A DNA stretch of 50,035 bases from assembly GCA_002328825.1 (NCBI GenBank), contig DCWI01000012.1:1-50035 (forward strand), given 5' to 3'. The stretch's first letter is position 1. Each line of letters starts with the position of its first letter. The notes beneath the pieces are model-generated. The model was not told where the DNA came from and did not search any database. It saw only the letters and a program-made list of their open reading frames with translations. Source of the DNA: Nitrospiraceae bacterium UBA2166 (GTDB lineage: Bacteria > Nitrospirota > Nitrospiria > Nitrospirales > UBA2166). Positions 19,984 to 27,390 of the stretch are shown one piece after another. Both the position numbers and the translations under genes were made by a program.

Positions 19984-20059
19984 AGATGTTGAAAAAGTTC
20001 GCCAATGGAATTTCCCTCTTTCATCTTACACACGTGTGTATTTTCACTCCTCAACATCT
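19984..20059. repeat. Inverted repeat with a central 14-bp palindrome between btuC and btuD
   Basis: AGATGTTGA at 19984-19992 and its exact inverse TCAACATCT at 20051-20059 enclose 58 bases, inside which TACACACGTGTGTA (20027-20040) is a perfect 14-bp palindrome. There is no long U-tract, so it does not look like a standard terminator. It may be a protein-binding site, an mRNA processing structure or a chance arrangement. Confidence 0.5.
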
Positions 20060-20079
20060 AGGATCCGACTGGATGAACA

Positions 20080-20946
20080 TTGTTGAAGAGACCAGAACCC
20101 ACAAGGAACCATGAATTGAAACCAATCATACGAGTCGATCGTGTAGGGTTCAATTATGACCCACACAACACATCTAACAAATCATTGCTTTTCGACAATC
20201 TCACCTTGCAGGTTTTCCCGGGAGAAATTCTTGGAATCATCGGCCCAAATGGATGCGGAAAATCTACACTGATCAATCTGCTTTCTAAAGTGTTGATTCC
20301 TCATGCCGGCGAAATATTTATTCATACCCAACCACTGGAAAAGATGAAACAGCAAGATGTTGCACGGGCAATTGCAGTCCTTCCACAAGACATTTCTGTC
20401 AGTTTTCACTATTCCGTCGAAGAAATGGTGCTTATGGGACGGGCCCCATATCGAAATAGCCTGGGATGGGAAACGAGTACAGATTATGAAATAGCAGAAG
20501 AAGTTCTGGATCTTACATGTATGCGTGATTTTGCAGAACGAAGGTTTCTGGAATTGAGTGGAGGAGAAAAGTGCCGAGTGTTATTGGCGCGCGCCCTCGC
20601 ACAACGCCCAGAAGTTCTTCTCTTGGATGAACCCACCGCCAATCTCGATCTCCAATATCAAACTCAGGTGCTCAATATGCTTTCCGGGTTTGTACGAAAA
20701 CACGGGATCACCGTTTGCATTGTTACACACGACCTCAATCTCGTGGGAGAATATTGTGACCGAGTCGCTGTGCTCAAAGATAGCAAAGTATACCAAGAAG
20801 GCAGTCCGGCTGATGTTATTCAAGCGGAGACAATTGCCGAGGTTTATAACGCCCAAGTGTATATTGGCACCAATCCACACTCAGGAGCTCCGCATGTGTT
20901 TTTAAAAACCGCCCTCCCTTCCCCCCCCCTTCAGTGGAAAGATTGA
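20080..20946 (+). CDS. btuD: Cobalamin ABC transporter ATP-binding protein
   Basis: The ATPase that powers BtuC. All nucleotide-binding motifs are intact: Walker A GPNGCGKST, Q-loop in VLPQDIS, signature LSGGEKCR, Walker B VLLLDEPTANLD and the H-loop THDLN. The fold matches FecE/BtuD-type importers. No ATG start exists: the frame opens with TTG at 20080, and a TTG at 20116 has a better AAGGA site eight bases upstream and may be the true start (276 residues). The C-terminus carries a short proline-rich tail (LPSPPLQWKD). It completes the btuFCD set. Confidence 0.93.
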   Translation: MLKRPEPTRNHELKPIIRVDRVGFNYDPHNTSNKSLLFDNLTLQVFPGEILGIIGPNGCGKSTLINLLSKVLIPHAGEIFIHTQPLEKMKQQDVARAIAVLPQDISVSFHYSVEEMVLMGRAPYRNSLGWETSTDYEIAEEVLDLTCMRDFAERRFLELSGGEKCRVLLARALAQRPEVLLLDEPTANLDLQYQTQVLNMLSGFVRKHGITVCIVTHDLNLVGEYCDRVAVLKDSKVYQEGSPADVIQAETIAEVYNAQVYIGTNPHSGAPHVFLKTALPSPPLQWKD

Positions 20947-21007
20947 AATCTGATGAGGGTATCCAGTCGACCAGAACCGGCGGCCATAGAAAAGGAGTAG
21001 CAATACG

Positions 21008-21607
21008 ATGAGAATCTCAAAGGTATACACACGTACTGGAGATGAAGGAAAAACACGCCTCGCTGGAGGGATTCAAGTCTTCAAAGATGATCAACGAGTT
21101 GAAGCTTATGGGACTATTGATGAACTCAATGTGGCAATAGGGACAGCTCGTGCGTTCATTGCCGAGCGTCTCCCAAACGACACAAAGCTGGCAAATCTTG
21201 ATAAAAAGCTTCATGTCATCCAGAATAAACTCTTTGACGTCGGAGCCATTCTGGCAACCCCCCGTGATTCACATTACGCAATGAAACAAATGAACAAACC
21301 TTCCATGTTTAAGGTCACAGAAAACGATGTCACCTGCCTTGAGCTTCTAATCGATTCGATAAACGCTGAACTCCATCCACTACAGGAGTTTATTCTTCCG
21401 GGCGGAGGAAAAGCAGCAAGTTTCCTGCATATGGCGCGAACGATCTGTCGCCGTGCAGAGCGTCAGTGCGTAACGCTATCACGCGCGGGCTCTCTTAGCC
21501 CAACACTGCTGATATACTTGAATCGCCTGAGTGATACCCTCTTTGTGCTCGCCCGTTTGGTTGCTAAGATACACGGTGAGCCCGAACATTTCTGGAAACA
21601 AGAATAA
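21008..21607 (+). CDS. pduO: PduO-type cob(I)alamin adenosyltransferase
   Basis: Transfers adenosyl from ATP to reduced cobalamin, making coenzyme B12, which is also the usual ligand of the riboswitch at the head of the operon. The 199-residue protein has the family ATP-binding N-terminus KVYTRTGDEGKTRLAGG, then RVEAYGTIDELNVAIG, and the C-terminal RTICRRAERQ and YLNRLSDTLFVLAR motifs. AAAGGAG lies nine bases upstream of the ATG. As the last gene of the B12 block, it implies that imported corrinoid is converted to the active cofactor in the cell. Confidence 0.95.
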   Translation: MRISKVYTRTGDEGKTRLAGGIQVFKDDQRVEAYGTIDELNVAIGTARAFIAERLPNDTKLANLDKKLHVIQNKLFDVGAILATPRDSHYAMKQMNKPSMFKVTENDVTCLELLIDSINAELHPLQEFILPGGGKAASFLHMARTICRRAERQCVTLSRAGSLSPTLLIYLNRLSDTLFVLARLVAKIHGEPEHFWKQE

Positions 21608-21645
21608 GTGATGCCAGCTTCTTGTTTTTCATCGGAATCTCCCTC

Positions 21646-22632
21646 ATGAAAGCGCTCGTTCTTGGCGCAACAGGACAGCTTGGAAATAATTTAGTCCGGG
21701 TTCTGTTGGCGAAAGGGACTAAGGTGCGAGTTCTCGTCCGCCCGAATTCCAAACTACAAACACTCATTGGGCTGGATATCCAATCTATGGTCGGAGACCT
21801 TAACGACCTTGAGTCCCTATCCAAAGCCTGTGAGGGCATCCATGTCATTTACCATTGCGCAGGCTACTACCCTTCACAAACGATTCCCGTTGGTGCTGCA
21901 AACACTCAAGCGCTAAAAGAAATCCGCAATGTACTCAATGCCGCAACGCGTGCATCTATAAATCGCCTTGTCTACGCAAGCACCCTTACAACCATTGGGT
22001 TTCCAAAGGATCCAAATATCATGGCTGATGAAAAACATCAGTTTGCCTCTGGGTATCCAGATAATCCTTATCTAATGTCAAAAGCGGCAATGGAGCGCGA
22101 GGTAATAAAAGCGGCAAAAACAGGTTTTCCAGCGGTGATCGTAAACCCAACTGTCCTTCTCGGTCCTTTTGATAGCAAACCAACCAGTGGGAAACAGATT
22201 GTAATGATCGCAAAGGGCATGATGCCAGGATACATTGATGGCCTTGTAAACGTGATTGACGTTCGTGATGTTGCGAGCGGGATGATTTGTGCGGCTGAAC
22301 GTGGCCGAATTGGCGAGCGATATATCCTTGGAAATTGGAACACGACGCAGAAATCCCTCAATAGCCTAATAGCCAAGGTCGCGCGCGTAAATGGTCCGCG
22401 AGTTCCAATACCATTTGAGCTAGTTCGGTATGGATCAAAAATAGGCGAGTGGGCATTTCGAAATATCTTTGGATCTACTCCTCCAATTCCTAGTTTTTTT
22501 GTCGAAATGGCTCGGCACATCCAGCATTACGATTGCTCCAAAGCAATTAGAGAGCTCGACTACCCGCGGAACCCAATTGAACCAGCCATTCGCGACGCAC
22601 TCGCGTGGTTTCAAGATAATCAGTATGTTTAA
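21646..22632 (+). CDS. NAD(P)-dependent epimerase/reductase, HpnA-like
   Basis: An extended short-chain dehydrogenase of 328 residues, close in pattern to hopanoid-associated sugar epimerases (HpnA) and dihydroflavonol-4-reductase-like proteins. The NAD(P)-binding GATGQLG occurs at residues 7-13, catalytic Tyr and Lys in YLMSK, and VNPTVLLGPFD typical of the group. The ATG at 21646 is preferred over one eight codons upstream because the Rossmann strand MKALVLGATG starts there. No hopanoid synthesis genes are in the window, so the specific role is open. Confidence 0.8.
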   Translation: MKALVLGATGQLGNNLVRVLLAKGTKVRVLVRPNSKLQTLIGLDIQSMVGDLNDLESLSKACEGIHVIYHCAGYYPSQTIPVGAANTQALKEIRNVLNAATRASINRLVYASTLTTIGFPKDPNIMADEKHQFASGYPDNPYLMSKAAMEREVIKAAKTGFPAVIVNPTVLLGPFDSKPTSGKQIVMIAKGMMPGYIDGLVNVIDVRDVASGMICAAERGRIGERYILGNWNTTQKSLNSLIAKVARVNGPRVPIPFELVRYGSKIGEWAFRNIFGSTPPIPSFFVEMARHIQHYDCSKAIRELDYPRNPIEPAIRDALAWFQDNQYV

Positions 22633-22727
22633 CAGTAGGGAAAGCTCCTCACCCTAATGCATGACAGTCATCAAGTCAGGCTGCTACAATACCCATTCCA
22701 ACAACCTCGAAAGAGGAGATAGCTATT

Positions 22728-23528
22728 GTGGCAATAGATGACAAGCAGCTTGCGGATTTGTTGCCTCAGATAATTGCTCTTGCTCGGCAAGCCGGCAAAG
22801 CAATTATGGAGGTGTATGCCGGAGATGACTTTGAAAAAACCGTAAAGGCTGATAGCTCGCCACTAACAAAAGCTGATCTCGCCTCACACCGTATTATTAC
22901 TGAAACATTAGAGAAACTACCTCCCAACTTTCCAGTGTTGTCGGAGGAATCACCTGCGGAATCCTACGAAAATCGCCATTCATGGACCACCTACTGGCTA
23001 GTTGACCCTCTAGATGGGACGAAAGAATTTTTGAAGAAAAATGGTGAGTTCACGGTCAATATTGCACTCATCGACGGCAACACTTCTGTGCTTGGCGTGG
23101 TGTCAGCCCCTGCACTTGGGGTGACCTACTGTGCAGCACGAGGTTATGGTTCGTTTAAGCAACTTGATGGCAAGGATGCGATACAAATTTTTGCCGAAGA
23201 TCGTCCCGATGACCCATTGCGTCTGGTGATCAGTCGGTCGCATGGAGGGAAGGAACTGGACGCCTTTTTGAAGAACTATCCAGCTGCAAGTGCTGTTCCG
23301 ACAGGAAGTTCATTAAAATTTTGTGTGGTGGCTGAAGGAGCAGCTCATCTGTATCCGAGATTTGGCCCAACCAATGAATGGGATACGGCAGCCGCCCACT
23401 GTGTGGTAACCGAAGCAGGCGGAACCGTGACAAACTTCAAAGGAGTGCCCTTAGTCTATAATAAGCCTGAGTTATTGAATCCCGATTTCATGGTATCCGG
23501 CAGGAGAAAAATCCCGTGGCAAGATTAG
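22728..23528 (+). CDS. cysQ: 3'(2'),5'-bisphosphate nucleotidase
   Basis: CysQ removes the 3'-phosphate from PAP (or PAPS), relieving product inhibition in sulfate assimilation and sulfotransfer. The 266-residue protein belongs to the inositol-monophosphatase superfamily and shows the metal-binding motifs SSPLTKADLASH, LSEESP (catalytic Glu) and DPLDGTKEF, with WDTAAAHCVVTEAGG near the C-terminus. The start is GTG with AGAGGAGA upstream. Inositol monophosphatase activity cannot be ruled out, but DPLDGTKEF favours CysQ. Confidence 0.93.
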   Translation: MAIDDKQLADLLPQIIALARQAGKAIMEVYAGDDFEKTVKADSSPLTKADLASHRIITETLEKLPPNFPVLSEESPAESYENRHSWTTYWLVDPLDGTKEFLKKNGEFTVNIALIDGNTSVLGVVSAPALGVTYCAARGYGSFKQLDGKDAIQIFAEDRPDDPLRLVISRSHGGKELDAFLKNYPAASAVPTGSSLKFCVVAEGAAHLYPRFGPTNEWDTAAAHCVVTEAGGTVTNFKGVPLVYNKPELLNPDFMVSGRRKIPWQD

Positions 23529-23612
23529 CTGTGAATGCGTACTCTGTGCCTGGAACACCATGCATTGTGGTGCTATCATTACCCCTTCGGTTTTTGACCT
23601 ACGAGGTTGGCT

Positions 23613-23903
23613 ATGGCGAGCGGTACTCTCACAACACCAGAGGTTACGGAAAAAGAGAATACAGGGACCGGAGATGGTTTCGCAGGTCGAGTCATCCTCT
23701 TCAATTGTGAATGCCATACCTACGACGACGTCATTAAACTTCTGTGTAACGCAGTACCTGCAATGACGCCTTCTCGCGCATTCGAGCTTGCATGGACGAT
23801 CGATAATACAGGTCAAGCAGAGGTGTTTTCAGGACCAATGACCGTCTGTAACGAAGTTGCAGCATCCCTGAATGCAGGGGGACTTCGCGTTCAAGTACAA
23901 TAA
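23613..23903 (+). CDS. Divergent ClpS-like adaptor
   Basis: A 96-residue protein whose last 75 residues follow the ClpS fold pattern (VILFNCECHTYDDVIKLL, AFELAWTIDNTGQAEVF, CNEVAASLNAGGLRVQV). Classical ClpS binds N-degron substrates through Asn-Asp-Asp and a later His and delivers them to ClpA. Here only the Asn remains: the next two positions are Cys-Glu, and the His position is Asp. It may recognise something else or use the fold only as a Clp partner. The ATG at 23613 has GAGG upstream. No clpA lies nearby; the next gene starts two bases after the stop. Confidence 0.7.
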   Translation: MASGTLTTPEVTEKENTGTGDGFAGRVILFNCECHTYDDVIKLLCNAVPAMTPSRAFELAWTIDNTGQAEVFSGPMTVCNEVAASLNAGGLRVQVQ

Positions 23904-23905
23904 CT

Positions 23906-25033
23906 ATGATGAAAGATTTCATGTATATGGAAAAACGAGACTACAAAGTGATGTCATTTCTATTGAGTTTGGCTCTTTTGTTTTCCTCCTGTGCCACAAT
24001 GCCTTCGCCTTTCTCCTACGGCCCAATTTCTTCTCCTCCAACGGATATCGAAAATGTTCCCATTCCTCAGCTAAAACAGGAACGGCATCTTGCCAACATC
24101 CAACAATTAACTTTTGGTGGCCAAAACGCCGAAGCGTATTTTTCACATGATGGAACAAAGTTAATTTTCCAATCCAAGCGTGGGGGAAATGGGTGCGATC
24201 AAATCTATACCATGGACCTAAACGGCCAGGCAGTGCAGATGGTGAGTACAGGGCATGGGGCAACCACCTGCTCGTTTTTTTCCCCCAATCAATCGAGACT
24301 GCTTTTTTCCTCGACACATGAATCTGGAGAAACCTGCCCTCCAAAACCGGATCGAAGTCGTGGATACGCGTGGGCACTGCATCCTAGTTACCATATCTAC
24401 ACTACCGATCTTAATGGTGAAAACTTGAAACGGGTTACACATGATGGCCAATACAATGCCGAAGGAGCTTACTCCCCTGATGGCACAAAAATCGTCTTTA
24501 CGTCTCACCGTGACAACGATCTCGACATCTACACCATGAACAACGATGGCAGCAACGTAACCAGACTAACGACCACCTACGGATACGACGGTGGCCCATT
24601 CTTTTCATGGTCGGGAAACTATATTGTGTACCGATCGTTTCATCCAAAGACTGAGGCTGAACGCGAATCGTATCGTGAAGGCCTCGCAAACAGCATTTTT
24701 CGTCCCACCTGGTTGGAACTGTTCGTTATGACTCCAGATGGAAATAACAAACATCAGGTGACAAATTTGGGCGCCGCGACCTTTGCACCATTTCTGCATC
24801 CAAATGATAAACAGATTATCTTCTCCTCCAATCATGGTGACCCGAAAGGCCGAAAGTTTTCATTATTCCTTGTGAACATTGATGGAACAGGATTGGAGCA
24901 AGTCACATTTGAAGATGGATTTTCCAGCTTTCCTATGTTCTCACCCGATGGAAGAAAACTTGTTTTTGTCTCATCACGTAATGCCAAATCACCACGCGAA
25001 TTTAATGTGTTCCTTGCCGACTGGATTCCCTAA
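23906..25033 (+). CDS. TolB-like beta-propeller lipoprotein
   Basis: A 375-residue exported protein. The N-terminus is a lipoprotein signal: a basic start, the hydrophobic MSFLLSLALLFSSC, and a lipidation cysteine at residue 29. The rest consists of repeated PD40/WD40-like blades with the TolB-type pattern (AYFSHDGTKLIFQSKRGG, GAYSPDGTKIVFTSHRDND, SGNYIVYRSF, PMFSPDGRKLVFVSSRN). It is not TolB itself, since no Tol-Pal genes are nearby and a lipobox is present. It starts two bases after the ClpS-like gene, suggesting co-transcription. A protein-binding or carbohydrate-related envelope role is possible but unproven. Confidence 0.85.
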   Translation: MMKDFMYMEKRDYKVMSFLLSLALLFSSCATMPSPFSYGPISSPPTDIENVPIPQLKQERHLANIQQLTFGGQNAEAYFSHDGTKLIFQSKRGGNGCDQIYTMDLNGQAVQMVSTGHGATTCSFFSPNQSRLLFSSTHESGETCPPKPDRSRGYAWALHPSYHIYTTDLNGENLKRVTHDGQYNAEGAYSPDGTKIVFTSHRDNDLDIYTMNNDGSNVTRLTTTYGYDGGPFFSWSGNYIVYRSFHPKTEAERESYREGLANSIFRPTWLELFVMTPDGNNKHQVTNLGAATFAPFLHPNDKQIIFSSNHGDPKGRKFSLFLVNIDGTGLEQVTFEDGFSSFPMFSPDGRKLVFVSSRNAKSPREFNVFLADWIP

Positions 25034-25188
25034 TTAAGATAATCACCACATCCACAAGCGGTATTGGATTTTTAGCCTAGGCCATTTATTACCCTGAACG
25101 ACCCATGCCACCCCTTGCTTTGTAGTGGCTCTAAATTCAGTCCGTTACGAGGCAGGTACTAGAGCTCGTTTTGTCCACTGCTATACAT

Positions 25189-25845
25189 ATGACGATTAAA
25201 CAGCAGGCCCTATATATCGCGCTCTTCGTTTCAGCTCTCGGCATGGCATGGTTTTTCCCTCAGACACTTGATCTCCCTGTTCACCACGCACTTCAAGCCA
25301 TTCACAATCCTCTGGCGGAACACATTTGGGATGGGGTCGCCCATTTTGGCAATGGATGGGTAATTGTACCATCCTGCCTCGTGGTTATCGGAATCGGTTA
25401 TTGGCGCCGGCAGGAATTAATCCAGCAGGTCGGAATACGTTGTCTTGGAGCCTATGCCATTTCTGGTATTGCTGCACAAGGATTCAAACACCTACTGGGA
25501 CGTCCACGTCCACGTCTTATAGAAGATCCAACCGCACACTGGGGCCCATCCTTTGCCAGTGGATTTGATGCTTTCCCGTCTGGACATACGACCTGTGCAT
25601 TCGCACTTGCAGCAGTACTCTCACATATTTACCCTCGGTGGCGTATTATGTTTTTCGTCCTCGCATATTTGGTTGCAACAGCAAGGGTCGTGCGGGGATC
25701 GCATTGGATTACCGACGTGATTGCCGGTGCACTACTTGGCACAATGTGTGGTGTGTGGATAGCAACGGCAGAATGGAGGAATATGGCCTTTGCCCGCACC
25801 TCTATTCCCGGAGTAAAAACATCTCAATCCTCTGTGCAAAAATAA
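25189..25845 (+). CDS. PAP2-family membrane phosphatase
   Basis: A 218-residue inner-membrane acid phosphatase of the PAP2/BacA-unrelated lipid phosphatase family. The three catalytic motifs are intact: KHLLGRPRPR (KxxxxxxRP), FPSGHTT (PSGH) and RVVRGSHWITDVIAG (SRxxxxxHxxxD-like). About five membrane helices surround them. Likely substrates are undecaprenyl pyrophosphate, phosphatidic acid or phosphatidylglycerol phosphate; sequence alone does not decide. The ATG at 25189 is chosen; a TTG six codons upstream is the alternative. The 150-base gap before it shows no gene. Confidence 0.88.
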   Translation: MTIKQQALYIALFVSALGMAWFFPQTLDLPVHHALQAIHNPLAEHIWDGVAHFGNGWVIVPSCLVVIGIGYWRRQELIQQVGIRCLGAYAISGIAAQGFKHLLGRPRPRLIEDPTAHWGPSFASGFDAFPSGHTTCAFALAAVLSHIYPRWRIMFFVLAYLVATARVVRGSHWITDVIAGALLGTMCGVWIATAEWRNMAFARTSIPGVKTSQSSVQK

Positions 25846-25948
25846 GCACTCGAAATTTTAGAGTGAAAGGAGATCAAAACATCAATTATATTTTCCATAT
25901 ACCTTTACAGCACAATAAGACAATCTTCAGAAAACGATTACGGCTTCT

Positions 25949-26424
25949 TTAAAAATCACCAAATCTGACACCTAAAGCACCTCCTGCATCACCAGCTGCG
26001 GGCTGAATCCAGTGATTTTGAAGCTTTGGTCTCTTAAAACTTTCCCATTAGCTACACAGTTCAGTGCGACGCCACCTGCCAGACAGAGATTTGAGATGTT
26101 GTACTCTTCGGCCAGCGAACGAGTCATTTTGAGCAAAACTTCCTCTGTCACTGCCTGCACGGAAGCAGCAATATCCATGTGGGATTGGGTTAATTGATCT
26201 GATTCTGCTTTTCTAGCGGGGTTTCCAAATAGGTCAGCAAACTTTTTATTAGTCATCGTCAGCCCAGTCGCATAGTTAAAATAAGACTGATCTAGACGGA
26301 AGGATCTATCCTCTTTGAGATCAATAAGCTTTTCCAAAATAAGCGCCTTGTACTTAGGCTTACCATAAGGTGCCAAGCCCATAACCTTATACTCCCCACT
26401 GTTGACCAAAGATCTCTTTCTCAA
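25949..26424 (-). pseudogene. Remnant of a NodU/CmcH-type carbamoyltransferase
   Basis: The minus strand encodes a fragment of about 150 residues matching the middle-to-C-terminal part of NodU-type carbamoyltransferases (GEYKVMGLAPYGKPKY, LCLAGGVALNCVANGKVLRD). Such enzymes are around 550-600 residues long, so both ends are missing. Near 26020 the frame shifts: the expected WIQPAAGDAGGALG continues in a different frame down to a stop at 25949-25951, while the original frame ends at 25972. The 5' side breaks off just before NSGEYKVMG. No other part of the gene is visible nearby. Clearly non-functional for carbamoyl transfer and likely a leftover of transferred or deleted surface-glycan or antibiotic-type genes. 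Confidence 0.88.
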
Positions 26425-26616
26425 CTGCTACCCAAGCTCTGCAAACAAACCGCCTACGCAAGGCAGCTATGAAAAAAATTAACTTTGAACCGCGAGAACG
26501 AAGGCTCGTTTTTTAAAACCCAATCCCTCTCATTGCCATAGACGTATCGTCCCACGTAGAATAAGACGATTGCATACAGGTTAAGTTACTCGGCCGCTCA
26601 TCATTGGAGAATTCAC
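26425..26616. other. Gap between carbamoyltransferase remnant and transaldolase
   Basis: No gene is seen. Together with 25846-25948 this is the longest stretch without an intact gene (about 770 bases including the remnant). A short CGAG / CTCG hairpin with six T after it (around 26492-26515) is too weak to call a terminator with confidence. Confidence 0.4.
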
Positions 26617-27261
26617 ATGAAACTCTTTCTTGATACAGGAAACGTCAGTGAAATTAAGGCAGCAAATGACTTGGGCATCTTGGATGGAGTCACAACAAAT
26701 CCCTCTCTTGTTGCAAAAACCGGAACCAACCACGAAGATCTACTTAAAGAAATTTGCACAATCGTCGATGGGCCGATTAGCGCGGAAGTGCTCAGCGTAA
26801 CTGCCCCGGAAATGCTGAAAGAAGGGCGTACACTAGCAAAAATTCACGATAACATCGTGGTCAAGTGCCCTCTCATTCCGGAGGGCCTCAAAGCCACCAA
26901 ACAGTTTACCTCCGAGGGTATTCGGGTAAACGTGACACTGTGCTTCTCTCCAACTCAAGCGCTCCTCGCGGCCAAAGCTGGCGCCTGGTGCGTAAGTCCA
27001 TTTATCGGCCGTCTTGATGATGTGAGTACTGAGGGCATAAATCTGATTGACCAGATCGTGACCATCTTTCACAACTACGACTATGAGACCCAGATCCTCG
27101 TGGCCAGTGTCCGCCATCCACAACATGTGGTTGATGCGGCCATGATTGGCGGAGATATCTGCACCATGCCATTTGGAATTTTTAATCAATTGGTAAAACA
27201 TCCACTCACTGACATTGGCCTAGAGAAATTTCTGGCCGACGCGAAAAACCGGAAACTCTGA
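26617..27261 (+). CDS. tal: Transaldolase / fructose-6-phosphate aldolase family protein
   Basis: A 214-residue class I aldolase of the short (TalC/FSA) transaldolase group. It moves dihydroxyacetone units in the pentose phosphate pathway or cleaves fructose-6-phosphate. Schiff-base Lys83 is in [12 protein letters not shown], with Asp6 in FLDTGNV and Asn28 in TTNPSL also present. Landmarks [20 protein letters not shown] and SPFIGRLDD are standard. In this group transaldolase and F6P aldolase cannot be separated reliably by eye; for an autotroph, transaldolase is the safer call. It stands alone before ffh. Confidence 0.93.
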   Translation: MKLFLDTGNVSEIKAANDLGILDGVTTNPSLVAKTGTNHEDLLKEICTIVDGPISAEVLSVTAPEMLKEGRTLAKIHDNIVVKCPLIPEGLKATKQFTSEGIRVNVTLCFSPTQALLAAKAGAWCVSPFIGRLDDVSTEGINLIDQIVTIFHNYDYETQILVASVRHPQHVVDAAMIGGDICTMPFGIFNQLVKHPLTDIGLEKFLADAKNRKL

Positions 27262-27371
27262 CACGCGGTCTCATCGAAGCACAGCTTCCACCCCAGATTT
27301 ATTGCTTTCCTTCTGAATTTTTGCTACATAAAACAGTTGATTATCGCCATTCTGCGTTAGTTCACGGGGGA

Positions 27372-27390
27372 CCTCCGTCACGGAGGAGAC
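27372..27390 (+). promoter_or_regulatory. Hairpin covering the ffh ribosome binding site
   Basis: CCTCCG (27372-27377), loop TCA and CGGAGG (27381-27386) form a perfect 6-bp GC-rich stem. The 3' arm is itself the Shine-Dalgarno sequence of ffh, four bases before the ATG at 27391. If it forms, it would hide the site from the ribosome. Confidence 0.6.
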
